NCBI RefSeq assembly: GCF_003751445.1
Contig: NZ_RJUU01000004.1
Coordinates: 124,001 to 188,000, forward strand
Length of the DNA: 64,000 nucleotides
Direction: 5' to 3'
Source of the DNA: Streptomyces sp. 840.1
GTDB taxonomy: Bacteria; Actinomycetota; Actinomycetes; Streptomycetales; Streptomycetaceae
Shown: piece after piece, positions 45,063-53,813 of the stretch
Position numbering within the stretch: the first letter of the stretch is position 1
Layout: the number at the start of each line of letters is the position of its first letter
Translations under genes and position numbers: made by a program
Notes under the pieces: model-generated
What the model was told of the DNA's origin: nothing
Seen by the model: only the letters and a program-made list of their open reading frames with translations
Databases searched by the model: none

Positions 45063-45893
45063 TCAGCCGACCCGGCTGAGACGCTCGCCACCGGCAGCAA
45101 CCGGATCGAGGGTGGGCTCCGGACCTGACATCAGGATCGAACGCTGCAGCCGCCGCAGTCCGGCGGAGGGCTCGAACCCCAACTCCCGCACCAGAACGGA
45201 GCGCAGTCGCTGATAGGCGTCGAGCGCCTCGCTGCGGCGCCCGGAGCGGTGCAGCGCCAGCATGAACTGGCCGTGCAGGTTCTCGTGGGTGCGGTAGCGG
45301 CTGACCAGCACGCTCAGCTCACCCAGGATCTCGCGGTGCCGGCCCAGCCGAAGATCGGCTTCGATGCGCTGGTCGAGCGCGCAGAGCTGGGTCTCCTCCA
45401 GCCGCCGGATCTCCATCTCCAGCTGCGTCCCGGCCTGGATGTCGGCCAGCGCGGAGCCGGTCCACAGCGAGAGCGCCTCGCCCAACTGCCGGGCCGCGCC
45501 CGGGAAGTCCCCCGCGTCCATCGCCCGGTAACCCAGGCCCGCCAGCCGCTCGAACTCGCGCACATCGCTGGCGCCACCGGCGGTGTTGAGCAGGTAGCCC
45601 CCCGGCGTGGTGACGAGCACGTCCTTGGCGGAGCGCGGCGCGGCCCCTTCCGGGTCCCGCAGAAGTGCGGTCGCGATCAGGTCCCGCAGCTGCAGTACGT
45701 AGGTCTGCAGTGTGGTGCGGGCGCTGCGTGGTGGGCGGTCACTCCACAGTTCCTCGATCAGCGTGGCCACGGGCACGACCTGGTCGGCGTGCAACGCAAG
45801 CAGGGCCAGCACCTGACGTGGCTTCGGCGCCGTCGGCGTCACCGAGAGCCCGTTCTCGCGGACGGCCAACGCGCCCAATACATCGATATCCAC
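45063..45893 (-). CDS. SARP-family pathway activator (3)
   Basis: 276 residues. Winged helix (LGALAVRENGLSVTPTAPKP, LIEELWSDRPP, TTLQTYVLQLRDLI) and activation domain (LRSVLVRELGFEPSAGLRRL). Clearly a SARP but divergent from the duplicated pair at 5 and 29 kb; lacks their RRSSTFDLYAA terminus. GTG 45893 with AGGGGAAA upstream. A near-perfect ARE-like palindrome lies about 70-90 bp before the start, so this is the likely entry point of butyrolactone control into the cluster. Confidence 0.93.
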   Translation of the reverse strand: MDIDVLGALAVRENGLSVTPTAPKPRQVLALLALHADQVVPVATLIEELWSDRPPRSARTTLQTYVLQLRDLIATALLRDPEGAAPRSAKDVLVTTPGGYLLNTAGGASDVREFERLAGLGYRAMDAGDFPGAARQLGEALSLWTGSALADIQAGTQLEMEIRRLEETQLCALDQRIEADLRLGRHREILGELSVLVSRYRTHENLHGQFMLALHRSGRRSEALDAYQRLRSVLVRELGFEPSAGLRRLQRSILMSGPEPTLDPVAAGGERLSRVG

Positions 45894-45960
45894 GCCGTTT
45901 CCCCTATTCGTGCATGAATCGTGAGCCACTCGGAAGTACCTTGAGTAAAAAACAGGACAC

Positions 45961-45983
45961 ACGGTTTGTCAATATCAAACCGT
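45961..45983. promoter_or_regulatory. ARE-like palindrome before SARP 3
   Basis: ACGGTTTG (45961-45968) and CAAACCGT (45976-45983) are perfect inverted halves around a 7-nt spacer, in the AT-rich leader of SARP 3. Shape and GGTTT/AAACC halves match operators of ArpA/ScbR-type receptors. Confidence 0.6.
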
Positions 45984-46063
45984 CCACGCTGTTTTATTTG
46001 GCCGCAGCCGAGCCCATCTCGCGTCGCTGACCAGGACGTTCACAGATCGCACAAAACAGAGAA

Positions 46064-46088
46064 CCCTCCGCACCCAGGGTGCGGAGGG
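46064..46088 (-). terminator. Intrinsic terminator after the second TetR gene
   Basis: CCCTCCGCACC (46064-46074) and GGTGCGGAGGG (46078-46088) form a perfect 11-bp stem with a 3-nt loop. Read on the minus strand it is followed by a T-rich tract (TTCTCTGTTTTG). It lies about 47 bp past the TetR stop at 46135. Confidence 0.85.
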
Positions 46089-46134
46089 GAGGCCCGACGG
46101 GTCTTCGTGCTGCCAGACCCTCAAAACAGCATGA

Positions 46135-46791
46135 TCAGTCCGTTGCTGACGCGGCCGATGTCACGGTGCCCCGGAGGGGGTCTCTCGGGGACGGAACCGA
46201 CCTGCACGGACTCTGCTGACTCGCCAGTCTCGGCAGCATCAGATCCCAGAATCCGGCGATCGTCTCCGTGGACAGCCATTCCTTGTCCTCGCTGCCGAGC
46301 ACCTCGAGGCCCACGGTCACTGCCACGATGGCGGGCGAGGCGTCGGCAGGTGACACCCCTTCGGCGAGTCCGCCTTCCGCGTCGGCACGCCGCAGCATGT
46401 CCTCGATCCAGCGCTGCCACCGCTGCCGGAGCCGGGCCTCCGCCCGCCAGGCCAGGTCCCCGCCCAGCTCGAAGCCGGCCTGGATCACGATGTCGTCGGC
46501 CAGCCTGCTCATCAGCTCGTGCGTGGTGTCCACAAGTACCTGCAGAGCGCAGTCTCCCCCGTTCACCGCCTCTTCGATGATCCGGCGCACGGTCTCCGCC
46601 GCCTCGTCCTCGACGGCCTGGGCGAGCATCTTCTTGTTCTCGAAGTGGAAGTGCAGCGCACCGTTGCTCACTCCGGCCCGGCGGCTGATCGCAGCGAGCG
46701 AGGCGGGGGCGAAGCCCTCCTGCGCGAACACTTCGGCGGCGGCATGGATCAACGACTGACGTGTGCGCGCCGCACGGTCCTGCTTGACCAT
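46135..46791 (-). CDS. TetR-family regulator, gamma-butyrolactone receptor-like (2)
   Basis: 218 residues. Helix-turn-helix AISRRAGVSNGALHFHFENK, with FHF as in receptor homologues, followed by a helical ligand domain. ATG 46791 has AGGAG 8 nt upstream and yields MVKQDRAARTRQSL, the family's usual opening. The divergence from the other two TetR proteins suggests a pseudo-receptor (ScbR2/JadR2 class) that responds to antibiotics rather than to butyrolactones. It is followed by a strong terminator. Confidence 0.85.
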   Translation of the reverse strand: MVKQDRAARTRQSLIHAAAEVFAQEGFAPASLAAISRRAGVSNGALHFHFENKKMLAQAVEDEAAETVRRIIEEAVNGGDCALQVLVDTTHELMSRLADDIVIQAGFELGGDLAWRAEARLRQRWQRWIEDMLRRADAEGGLAEGVSPADASPAIVAVTVGLEVLGSEDKEWLSTETIAGFWDLMLPRLASQQSPCRSVPSPRDPLRGTVTSAASATD

Positions 46792-46867
46792 CAAATGTCT
46801 CCTGATTACAGGGCTCAGCGGCTTGGCCCCCAAGGGAGCGGACCCACCGCGCCCCGCCGTTCTTGAC

Positions 46868-48454
46868 TTACTGCGGAGGGTTGCCGTGTTTGCGGGACGG
46901 CAGGTCTGCGTGCTTGGAGCGGAGCATGGCCAGTGAGGCGATCAGGACTTCGCGGGTCTGGGCGGGGTCGATGACGTCGTCGACCAGGCCGCGCTCGGCG
47001 GCGTAGTAGGGGTGCATCAGTTCGGCCTTGTACTCCTTGACCATGCGGGTCCGCATGGCCTCGGGGTCCTCGGCGTCGGCGATCTGCCGGCGGAAGATGA
47101 CGTTGGCGGCGCCCTCGGCGCCCATCACCGCGATCTCGTTGGTCGGCCAGGCATAGGTGAGGTCGGCGCCGATGGACTGGCTGTCCATGACGATGTACGC
47201 ACCGCCGTAGGCCTTGCGCAGGATCAACGAGATCCTCGGCACCGTGGCGTTGCAGTAGGCGTAGAGCAGCTTCGCCCCGTGCCGGATGATTCCACCGTGC
47301 TCCTGATCCACACCGGGCAGGAAGCCGGGTACGTCCAAAAGGGTGATGATGGGGATGTTGAAGGCGTCGCACATCTGGACGAACCTGGCGGCCTTCTCGG
47401 ACGCCTCGATGTCCAGGACACCGGCCAGGGCCTGCGGCTGGTTGGCGACGATGCCGACGACCTGGCCGTCCAGGCGGGCCAGCGCGCAGATGATGTTGCG
47501 GGCCCAGCGCTCGTGGATCTCCAGGTAGTCGCCCTCGTCGACGAGCTCCTCGATGACCTTGTGCATGTCGTACGGGCGGTTGCCGTCGGCCGGGACCAGG
47601 TCCAGCAGGACGTCACCACGCCGGTCGGCCGGATCATCACTCTCCGCCACCGGCGGGTTCTCACGGTTGTTCGAGGGCAGCATCCCGATCAGGTACCGGA
47701 CCTCCGCGATGCACGTCTCCTCGTCGTCGTACGCGAAGTGCGCGACACCCGAGGTCTCCGCGTGCACATCGGCACCGCCCAGACCGTTCTGGGTGATCTC
47801 CTCACCCGTGACCGCCTTCACGACGTCCGGTCCGGTGATGAACATCTGCGAGGTCTCACGGACCATGAACACAAAATCCGTCAGCGCCGGGCTGTAGGCC
47901 GCACCACCCGCACACGGGCCGAGCATCACGCTGATCTGCGGGATCACACCCGAAGCCCGCGTGTTGCGCTGGAAAATACCGCCGTACCCGGCGAGCGCCG
48001 ACACGCCCTCCTGGATACGGGCGCCGGCACCGTCGTTCAGCGAGACCAGCGGCGCACCCGCCGAGATGGCCATGTCCATGATCTTATGGATCTTCGTCGC
48101 GTGAGCCTCACCCAGCGCCCCACCGAAAATCCGGAAATCGTGCGCGTAGACGAAGACCGTACGGCCCTCCACCGTGCCCCAGCCGGTGATGACACCATCC
48201 GTATACGGCTTCTTCGCCTCCAGACCGAACCCCGTCGCCCGATGCCGACGCAACTGCTCGACCTCCCGGAACGAACCCGGATCCACCAGCAGCTCAATGC
48301 GCTCACGCGCCGTCAGCTTGCCCTTCGCGTGCTGCGCCTCGGTCGCCCGGTCACTCGGCCCACGCCGCGCCTGCTCACGCAGCGCCAGCAGTTCGGCCAC
48401 ACGGCCACGGGTATCGCTCGGTTCACCGGCCCCGGCGGGCCTCCCCACCGACAT
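46868..48454 (-). CDS. Acyl-CoA carboxylase beta subunit (carboxyltransferase)
   Basis: 528 residues, propionyl/acetyl-CoA carboxylase beta type. KLTARERIELLVDPGSFREV, VSLNDGAGARIQEGVSALAG, and the oxyanion-forming GPCAGGAAYSPALTDFVFMV in the N-half; LLDVPGFLPGVDQEHGGIIR and RKAYGGAYIVMDSQSIGADL in the C-half. It makes malonyl- or methylmalonyl-CoA with a biotinylated alpha subunit that must be encoded elsewhere. The epsilon gene lies upstream on the same strand. An extra carboxylase in a type II cluster boosts extender supply. Confidence 0.94.
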   Translation of the reverse strand: MSVGRPAGAGEPSDTRGRVAELLALREQARRGPSDRATEAQHAKGKLTARERIELLVDPGSFREVEQLRRHRATGFGLEAKKPYTDGVITGWGTVEGRTVFVYAHDFRIFGGALGEAHATKIHKIMDMAISAGAPLVSLNDGAGARIQEGVSALAGYGGIFQRNTRASGVIPQISVMLGPCAGGAAYSPALTDFVFMVRETSQMFITGPDVVKAVTGEEITQNGLGGADVHAETSGVAHFAYDDEETCIAEVRYLIGMLPSNNRENPPVAESDDPADRRGDVLLDLVPADGNRPYDMHKVIEELVDEGDYLEIHERWARNIICALARLDGQVVGIVANQPQALAGVLDIEASEKAARFVQMCDAFNIPIITLLDVPGFLPGVDQEHGGIIRHGAKLLYAYCNATVPRISLILRKAYGGAYIVMDSQSIGADLTYAWPTNEIAVMGAEGAANVIFRRQIADAEDPEAMRTRMVKEYKAELMHPYYAAERGLVDDVIDPAQTREVLIASLAMLRSKHADLPSRKHGNPPQ

Positions 48455-48502
48455 GCCACAGCCCCTCTCGATGTTGCCTCTCGGCTTTGAACCAAGCGTA
48501 AC

Positions 48503-48520
48503 AAACCACCTAAGCGGTTT
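48503..48520. promoter_or_regulatory. Possible ARE-like element before the carboxylase
   Basis: AAACC at 48503-48507 and GGTTT at 48516-48520 are inverted halves around an 8-nt centre, 50-66 bp upstream of the carboxylase start. Weaker than the other ARE candidates. Confidence 0.35.
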
Positions 48521-48565
48521 TCTGCCTACGGGCTGCCTGACTGCGGGAACGCGCTTCCGGTGGCG

Positions 48566-48781
48566 CTAACGCCAGCTCTGCGGCGCCCTGTACGGGGCCT
48601 GTTCCCAGCGCCGCCACACGACCGGGCGACCCTCCACACCACTCCTGCGCGCGGGGGCCACGACCCGGTTGCGCGCGAGCACCGAGAGCAAAGCCTCGTT
48701 GAGTGCGCTCAGTTCGTCCTGGTTCGCCCTACCGCGCTCCACTCGCGCCACCCCGGCTGCGTCAAGGCGGAATCCACTCAT
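48566..48781 (-). CDS. Acyl-CoA carboxylase epsilon subunit
   Basis: 71 residues. Small actinobacterial epsilon subunits carry a run like VERGRANQDELSALNEALLS and end in an aromatic/arginine tail; here the tail is APYRAPQSWR, as in PccE/AccE proteins. It binds the carboxyltransferase beta subunit and raises activity. ATG 48781 has AGGAGG 6 nt upstream. The gene precedes the beta subunit by 111 bp, with a possible ARE between them. Confidence 0.8.
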   Translation of the reverse strand: MSGFRLDAAGVARVERGRANQDELSALNEALLSVLARNRVVAPARRSGVEGRPVVWRRWEQAPYRAPQSWR

Positions 48782-48950
48782 GAAGGCCTCCTTCCTCGTC
48801 AGGAAACCCTGGAGCAACAAACTGGAGCGGCGGTCGAGCGGCAATCGCGGGGGACGCTCCCCGGCCGGGGGCGAGTTGTGAAGGCAGCATCACACTCTCA
48901 AGCGGAGCTCGCGGTTTCGCTTCTACGGAGCACCAAAGGGCGCTAGAAAT

Positions 48951-48970
48951 TAAACCGGTTGGTATGTATC
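48951..48970. promoter_or_regulatory. ARE (butyrolactone receptor operator) before the AfsA-type gene
   Basis: TAAACCGGTTGGTATGTATC at this position differs at only three places from the reverse complement of 51045-51064 before the receptor gene. Contains the AACCGGTT core typical of ARE sites, 56-75 bp upstream of the AfsA-type start. Confidence 0.75.
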
Positions 48971-49025
48971 TTTGGTGTCCCGCGAGGGGCTCACCGGTTT
49001 TCGTTACCGTTGTTTTGGGGGAAAA

Positions 49026-50021
49026 ATGACTGCTGCAACGATCCAGCTTGCTCACCCGCTCACGAACGAGGCATCTGCACGGGACCGGTCAGCTTCATCG
49101 ATCGCGCCTCCTCTGTTCCGCTTCCCGTCACTGACGACCACGGTCCCCAAGGAGTTCGTCCACCGGGCCGCCGTCGCCGAAGTCATGCTCACCGACTGGA
49201 AGCGCGAAGATGACGTCCACTTCAAGGTGACGGCCCAGTGGCCCCGCGGGCACAGCTTCTTCAGCCCCATCGGCGCACACCACGACCCGCTGCTGGCGGC
49301 CGAGACGATACGTCAGGTGGGCTCGCTCCTCGCCCACGCGGAGTTCGGCGTTCCGTTCGGCCACCAGTTCCTGATGTGGGACCTCGAGTACGCCGTCGAG
49401 CCCGACCAGATGCTCATCGGCGGCACACCCGCATCACTCGACATCGACGTCACCTGCACCGAGGTCAAGCGGCGCGGCAACGCCCTGACCGGACTGCGCT
49501 ACGAAGCGGTGATCCACCGCGACGGGAAGCCGGCCGTGCGGGGAGGCGGGGCCTTCACCTGCACCACACCGGCCGTGTACCGCAGGCTCCGGGGAGACCG
49601 CTGCACCGCCGAGGACCGGCCCCGGCTCCCCCTCATGGCCCCCGCCTCGCCCCAGAGAGTGGGCCGTATGTCGCCCATCGACGTGGTGCTCTCCCCCGTC
49701 GGGGAGACGAACCGCTGGCAGTTGAGAGCCGACACCCGCCACCACGTCCTCTTCGACCACCCGGTCGACCACGTCCCGGGAATGGTGCTCCTGGAGGCAG
49801 CCCGGCAGGCGGCCGCAGCGGCCCTCGACAACTCCTCGATGCTGCCCGTCGGCATCGTGAGCGAGTTCCACCGGTACGCCGAACTGGACTCGCCCTGCAT
49901 GATCCAGGCGCAGCACCTGCCCGGTACGGCCGGCGTCGAGAAGTCGGTGCTGGTGACCGCCCACCAGGACGGGGACCTCGTGTTCACCTCCACGGTGAAG
50001 ACACTGTCACCCGAGAGCTGA
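49026..50021 (+). CDS. AfsA-type gamma-butyrolactone synthase
   Basis: 331 residues with two hot-dog AfsA repeats: about 30-170 (VPKEFVHRAAVAEVMLTDWK, DPLLAAETIRQVGSLLAHA) and about 195-325 (DHPVDHVPGMVLLEAARQAA). AfsA-type enzymes condense a beta-ketoacyl group with dihydroxyacetone phosphate to start A-factor-like signal synthesis. ATG 49026 follows GGGGGAAAA; an in-frame ATG at 48972 overlaps the operator and is less likely. With the receptor at 51120-51788 it forms a complete signalling pair. Its 3' end overlaps the NmrA-like gene by 15 bp, convergent. Confidence 0.93.
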   Translation: MTAATIQLAHPLTNEASARDRSASSIAPPLFRFPSLTTTVPKEFVHRAAVAEVMLTDWKREDDVHFKVTAQWPRGHSFFSPIGAHHDPLLAAETIRQVGSLLAHAEFGVPFGHQFLMWDLEYAVEPDQMLIGGTPASLDIDVTCTEVKRRGNALTGLRYEAVIHRDGKPAVRGGGAFTCTTPAVYRRLRGDRCTAEDRPRLPLMAPASPQRVGRMSPIDVVLSPVGETNRWQLRADTRHHVLFDHPVDHVPGMVLLEAARQAAAAALDNSSMLPVGIVSEFHRYAELDSPCMIQAQHLPGTAGVEKSVLVTAHQDGDLVFTSTVKTLSPES

Positions 50022-50903
50022 TCCGCCCGTGCCGATGTCTTCGCCCTCATGAGGCCGCCTCGGGGCGAAGGCATCGGCATGGTCCGCGGCCCACTGGGCG
50101 AACGACCGGGCGGGCCGCCCCGTCACCTCGCGGACCCCGCTTCCCACGGCTGCTTTGGCCCCGTCCCGCTGCCGCCGCGCACTGCACAGCAACGCGTCCG
50201 CCAGTTCGGGCGGGTGGCGGCGCAGCAGTGCGGCGCGCGCGTCCTCCGGCGCCAGTTCCTCGAAACGCAGCGACACCCCGAGCACCTGCGCGAGCAACCG
50301 TGTCTGTTCGGCCGCGCTGATCGCCTCCGGCCCGGTCAGCGTGTACGCCGCGCCCTCGTGTCCGTCCTCGGTGAGCGCCCGCACCGCCACCTCGGCGATG
50401 TCGCGCGGGTCGACACACGCGTTCACCGACGTCCCGTACAGAGCCCGCACGACGCGCTCCGAGCGGACCGTCCCTGCCCAGGACAGGCAGTTGGACATGA
50501 ACGAACGAGGCCGCAGCAGGGTCCAGGCCATCCCGGACTGCCGCAGGAGTTCCTCATTGGCACGCTGCCAACGGGTGACCAGGTCGTCCGCCCGCGCATC
50601 GGTGACGGAGGCAGCGGACAACGTCACGACGTGGCGCACACCTGCCGCCCGCGCCGCCCGGAGAAAGACGGCGCCTTCGTCACCGGCGACCCGGCTCGTG
50701 ACGAGGAAGGCCTTACGCACCCCGCGCAGCGCCGGGGTCAGCGAGTCAATGCTGGCGTAGTCCCCGGCCACTGCCTGCGCCCCGGGCCGCGTGACCGTGA
50801 CGCCTGCGGGGTTCCTGGTCATGAGACGCAGCGGCACTCCGGGCGGGAAGGAACGCACCACTTCCCGACCGACCGTCCCTGTCGCACCTGTCACCAGAAT
50901 CAT
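50007..50903 (-). CDS. NmrA-like NAD(P)-binding reductase
   Basis: 298 residues, atypical SDR. GATGTVGREVVRSF at the N-terminus binds NAD(P); VVTLSAASVTD and WTLLRPRSFMSNCLSWAG follow. No YxxxK catalytic pair, as usual for NmrA/HSCARG proteins. Placed between the AfsA-type synthase and the receptor, it may reduce a butenolide or keto group of the signal (as BprA or ScbB-type reductases do), or it may be a polyketide-tailoring or redox-sensing protein. Confidence 0.8.
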   Translation of the reverse strand: MILVTGATGTVGREVVRSFPPGVPLRLMTRNPAGVTVTRPGAQAVAGDYASIDSLTPALRGVRKAFLVTSRVAGDEGAVFLRAARAAGVRHVVTLSAASVTDARADDLVTRWQRANEELLRQSGMAWTLLRPRSFMSNCLSWAGTVRSERVVRALYGTSVNACVDPRDIAEVAVRALTEDGHEGAAYTLTGPEAISAAEQTRLLAQVLGVSLRFEELAPEDARAALLRRHPPELADALLCSARRQRDGAKAAVGSGVREVTGRPARSFAQWAADHADAFAPRRPHEGEDIGTGGSALG

Positions 50904-51044
50904 CGGGCACCCTCCCTCTCCGACCCGGCCTCCCGACAGGGGCGGGGAAGCAGACCGCCGCGCCGGGGTTCGAGGTGGCTTCGGTTCCGCGGTGTGAATC
51001 GATCATGCTCTCCCCCCATTCGCTGTGGGCGCCGACCACTGTAA

Positions 51045-51064
51045 GATACATACTAGCCGGTTTT
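51045..51064. promoter_or_regulatory. ARE before the receptor gene
   Basis: Its reverse complement AAAACCGGCTAGTATGTATC matches the AfsA-gene operator at 17 of 20 positions. It lies 56-75 bp upstream of the receptor start, consistent with autorepression. Confidence 0.72.
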
Positions 51065-51119
51065 TTTCATGCGCTACGGTGTCTTCGATGCAGTAGTCAC
51101 GTAAATGGAGGAGGCGAGA

Positions 51120-51788
51120 GTGGCGAAGCAGGATCGAGCCATCCGTACACGTCAGACGATCCTGTCGGCAGCGGCAAACGTGTTCGAAAAGCACGGTTAC
51201 CAGGCAGCCACGATCGCCGAGATACTGAGCGAGGCGCAAGTCACCAAGGGGGCCCTGTACTTCCACTTCCAGTCCAAGGAAGAGCTGGCCCAGGGTGTGC
51301 TCAGCGAGCAGGAACAGCGCCTGGGCGTCCCCGAACACGCCTGCAAGACCCAGGAGCTCGTGGACGTCATCATGCTGCACGCCTACCGCCTGCAGACGGA
51401 CCCCATGGTCCGCGCCGGCGTGCGGCTGTCCCTGGACCAGCAGGCGCACGATCTCGACCGCAGTGGCCCCTTCCTGAACTGGGGCGAGGTCCTGCGAGGG
51501 CTCCTCGACCAGGCGCAGGCCCAGGGGGAGCTCCTCCCGCACGTAGTGCCCAGGGAGACCTCCGACGTCCTGGTGGGGTGCTTCGCAGGTGTCCAGGCGA
51601 TGTCGCAGGCGCTCAGCAAGTACCAGGACCTCGCCGAGCGGGTCTGCTCCCTGCTGCGCCACCTGCTGCCCAATGTGGTGCTCGCGTCCGTCCTGGCCTC
51701 GGTGGACATCTCACGCACCCGAGGCGTGGCGGTATTCACCGAGCTGACCGGGGTCGTCGACGAGGAGGCCGTCGCCGCGGTGGTCTAG
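51120..51788 (+). CDS. TetR-family gamma-butyrolactone receptor (3)
   Basis: 222 residues. Helix-turn-helix EILSEAQVTKGALYFHFQSK and a ligand domain with AYRLQTDPMVRAGVRLSLDQ and FLNWGEVLRGLLDQAQAQGE, the most canonical ArpA/ScbR pattern of the three TetR proteins. GTG 51120 is preferred (GGAGGAGGCGAGA before it) over the ATG at 51105, which lies on the ribosome site. Probably the true signal receptor paired with the AfsA-type synthase. Ends in a bidirectional terminator. Confidence 0.92.
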   Translation: MAKQDRAIRTRQTILSAAANVFEKHGYQAATIAEILSEAQVTKGALYFHFQSKEELAQGVLSEQEQRLGVPEHACKTQELVDVIMLHAYRLQTDPMVRAGVRLSLDQQAHDLDRSGPFLNWGEVLRGLLDQAQAQGELLPHVVPRETSDVLVGCFAGVQAMSQALSKYQDLAERVCSLLRHLLPNVVLASVLASVDISRTRGVAVFTELTGVVDEEAVAAVV

Positions 51789-51851
51789 GGCCTCTCGTTT
51801 GGATCAGGCCGGACACCGCGAGCCCGGCCTGATCCAAACGAAAGACCCTAG
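51785..51851. terminator. Bidirectional terminator overlapping two stop codons
   Basis: 28-nt arms 51785-51812 and 51824-51851 pair with two mismatches around an 11-nt loop. Each end contains the TAG stop of one of the convergent genes (receptor and FAD monooxygenase), so the hairpin terminates both transcripts. Confidence 0.88.
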
Positions 51852-53380
51852 ACCGGCACGCTCTCCAGGTCCGGGGCCGCCACCGGCCCCGGGTCCGCGT
51901 CCATCCCGAACAACGCCGCCAGTGCGTCGGCCAGTGGTCCGCCACCGTCCGACGCCCAGGCGACATACCCGTCGGGGCGCACGAGTACCGCCGAGAAGGG
52001 CACGGAGCGCGTCGGCAGGCAATGAGCCACACGCAGCGACTGCTCCCAGGCCCGCGCCGTGTCCGCGTAGCGCCTCCCTCCCTCGCCGAAGAGCAGCAGG
52101 AGGGGTTCACCGCCCTCCCCCAGCAGCCCGATCACGTCCGACGGGCCCTTGGCGGTGGTCAGTTCGACGTTGTGCAGAAAGGTTCCTTCCTGCGGAGACC
52201 GAAGGCGCGGGCTCATGGGAAGGACGGTGTCCTGGGCACTGATCATCCCGCTGAGGAAGGCGTTTCCCCTGCCTGACTCCAGGAGCCCGGTGAGCAGCGT
52301 CCGCAGCGAGTCCAGCTCGGTGCCGGGGCCCATCAGGGCGACCTGGGCACGGGTGTTGTCGATGACCTTCTGGGCAGCGGGCCGACGCTCCTGGCCGTAG
52401 GTGTCGAGGAGCCCGTCGGCCGCGGCGCCCCGCACCACGAGACCGAGTTTCCAGCTCAGGTTGAGGGCGTCCAGCACCCCGGTGCTCAGGCCCTGCCCGC
52501 CGATCGGGAAATGCACGTGCGCGGCGTCCCCGGCCAGGAAGAAACGTCCGGCACGGTACGTCCGGGCGAGCCGGGTGAAGTCGCTGAACCGGCTGAGCCA
52601 GCGGGGGGCGGTCATCGTGATCGGGTGTCCGACGATCCACGACACCTGACTGCTCAACTCGTCCAGAGTGAGCGGGACATGCCGGCTGGAAGAACCGTCT
52701 CCGCAGGCGAGCGTGTGGACGAGGGTGTGGCCGTCGGGGCCCTTCTTGGCTATCAGCCAGCCCCTGGGCGTGCGGTGCCAGCCCACGGGGATCGCCTGGT
52801 CGGCCGGGATACGGACCAGGCCCATCATCGCGGACATGGTCGGCGGGCTGACGTCGGAGGCGATTCCCGCCATCTCCCGGACTGTGCTGCGGGCCCCGTC
52901 CGCCCCCACCACGTAAGCGACGGCGAACGTCCTACGCCCCTGCGGGCTCTGCGCGGTGACCCGCACCCCGTCGCGGTCCTGCACCATCTCCGTCACCCGG
53001 TGTTCGCGCAGCACCCGCGCACCGTTGGACAGCGCCCGGCTCTCGAAGACCCGCTCGAGTTCAGCCTGAGGGCACTTCAGGATCGGGTCGGGCTCCGCCT
53101 CCGGGGCCGTGATGGACAGGCCCGGGATGCCGGCGAAGTGGAAGGGCATGGTGGCTGTCCGGCCGGAGGGCAGGGACGCCGGTGCGAAGAAGTAGCCACG
53201 CCGGGCCAGACACTGAACCGCTCTGGCGTGCAGGGTCGTGGCCTTGGGTCTCTCCGAGGTGGCGGCCTCGGATTCGAGGATCACCGTGTCGACACCCTGC
53301 GCGGCCAGCTGCGCCGCGACCAGCATGCCGACCGGGCCTCCCCCGACAACCATCACCTGTGCAGATATCCGGCCAGTCAT
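51848..53380 (-). CDS. FAD-dependent monooxygenase (2)
   Basis: 510 residues, aromatic hydroxylase class. VMVVGGGPVGMLVAAQLAAQ (FAD), VVGADGARSTVREMAG (DG motif), FLAGDAAHVHFPIGGQGLST (GD motif), and a C-terminal thioredoxin-like domain with VLVRPDGYVAWAS. ATG 53380 follows GGGGGAGGCCCAGG. An ARE-like sequence lies about 120-140 bp upstream, placing it directly under receptor control. It could tailor the polyketide, or, as in Baeyer-Villiger-like butenolide enzymes, act in signal synthesis. Confidence 0.9.
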   Translation of the reverse strand: MTGRISAQVMVVGGGPVGMLVAAQLAAQGVDTVILESEAATSERPKATTLHARAVQCLARRGYFFAPASLPSGRTATMPFHFAGIPGLSITAPEAEPDPILKCPQAELERVFESRALSNGARVLREHRVTEMVQDRDGVRVTAQSPQGRRTFAVAYVVGADGARSTVREMAGIASDVSPPTMSAMMGLVRIPADQAIPVGWHRTPRGWLIAKKGPDGHTLVHTLACGDGSSSRHVPLTLDELSSQVSWIVGHPITMTAPRWLSRFSDFTRLARTYRAGRFFLAGDAAHVHFPIGGQGLSTGVLDALNLSWKLGLVVRGAAADGLLDTYGQERRPAAQKVIDNTRAQVALMGPGTELDSLRTLLTGLLESGRGNAFLSGMISAQDTVLPMSPRLRSPQEGTFLHNVELTTAKGPSDVIGLLGEGGEPLLLLFGEGGRRYADTARAWEQSLRVAHCLPTRSVPFSAVLVRPDGYVAWASDGGGPLADALAALFGMDADPGPVAAPDLESVPV

Positions 53381-53503
53381 CCTGGGCCTCCCCCTCTTTG
53401 CGCCCGGAGCGTCCCCACGCCCCTGGTCATCAACGGACCACATACGGAAACGCAGGAGAGGGCTTCGCCCCGTTCTTCTCGCGAACACCTCTCCGCCGAG
53501 AAA

Positions 53504-53522
53504 TATACCGGTTGGACGGTTC
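53504..53522. promoter_or_regulatory. ARE-like element before monooxygenase 2
   Basis: Contains ACCGGTTGG, identical to the centre of the AfsA-gene operator, flanked by TAT on the left and ACGGTT on the right. It lies in the 417-bp gap between monooxygenase 2 and the replication operon, which otherwise shows no gene. Confidence 0.5.
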
Positions 53523-53786
53523 TTTGCAACGGCCTTCCGCCTCAGGCCCGGAGCAGGAATCTCACCGGAGGAGACCGGTTCGGCTCATGAGGCGAGAAGA
53601 AACGGGACATACCCGATGGCGGAGGGGCGTTCGGAGCACCGACGAAGCAGCGTATCGGTCTGTTTCCTCGACGGGTTGGTTACTGAGCTCACCGGCCGGA
53701 ACACCTGGAACACCTCGAACACAATGCCCGGACGCCCGTACCGGCCCGCAGACCTGCCCCGGGCCCGGGGGCCGAGGACGGGCCCA

Positions 53787-53813
53787 GACCCTGCCGGCTA
53801 CAGCGGCAGGGTC
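53787..53813 (-). terminator. Terminator at the end of the replication operon
   Basis: GACCCTGCCG (53787-53796) and CGGCAGGGTC (53804-53813) form a perfect 10-bp stem with a 7-nt loop, overlapping the stop of the DUF6009-like gene. No T-tract, as is common in Streptomyces. Confidence 0.65.
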
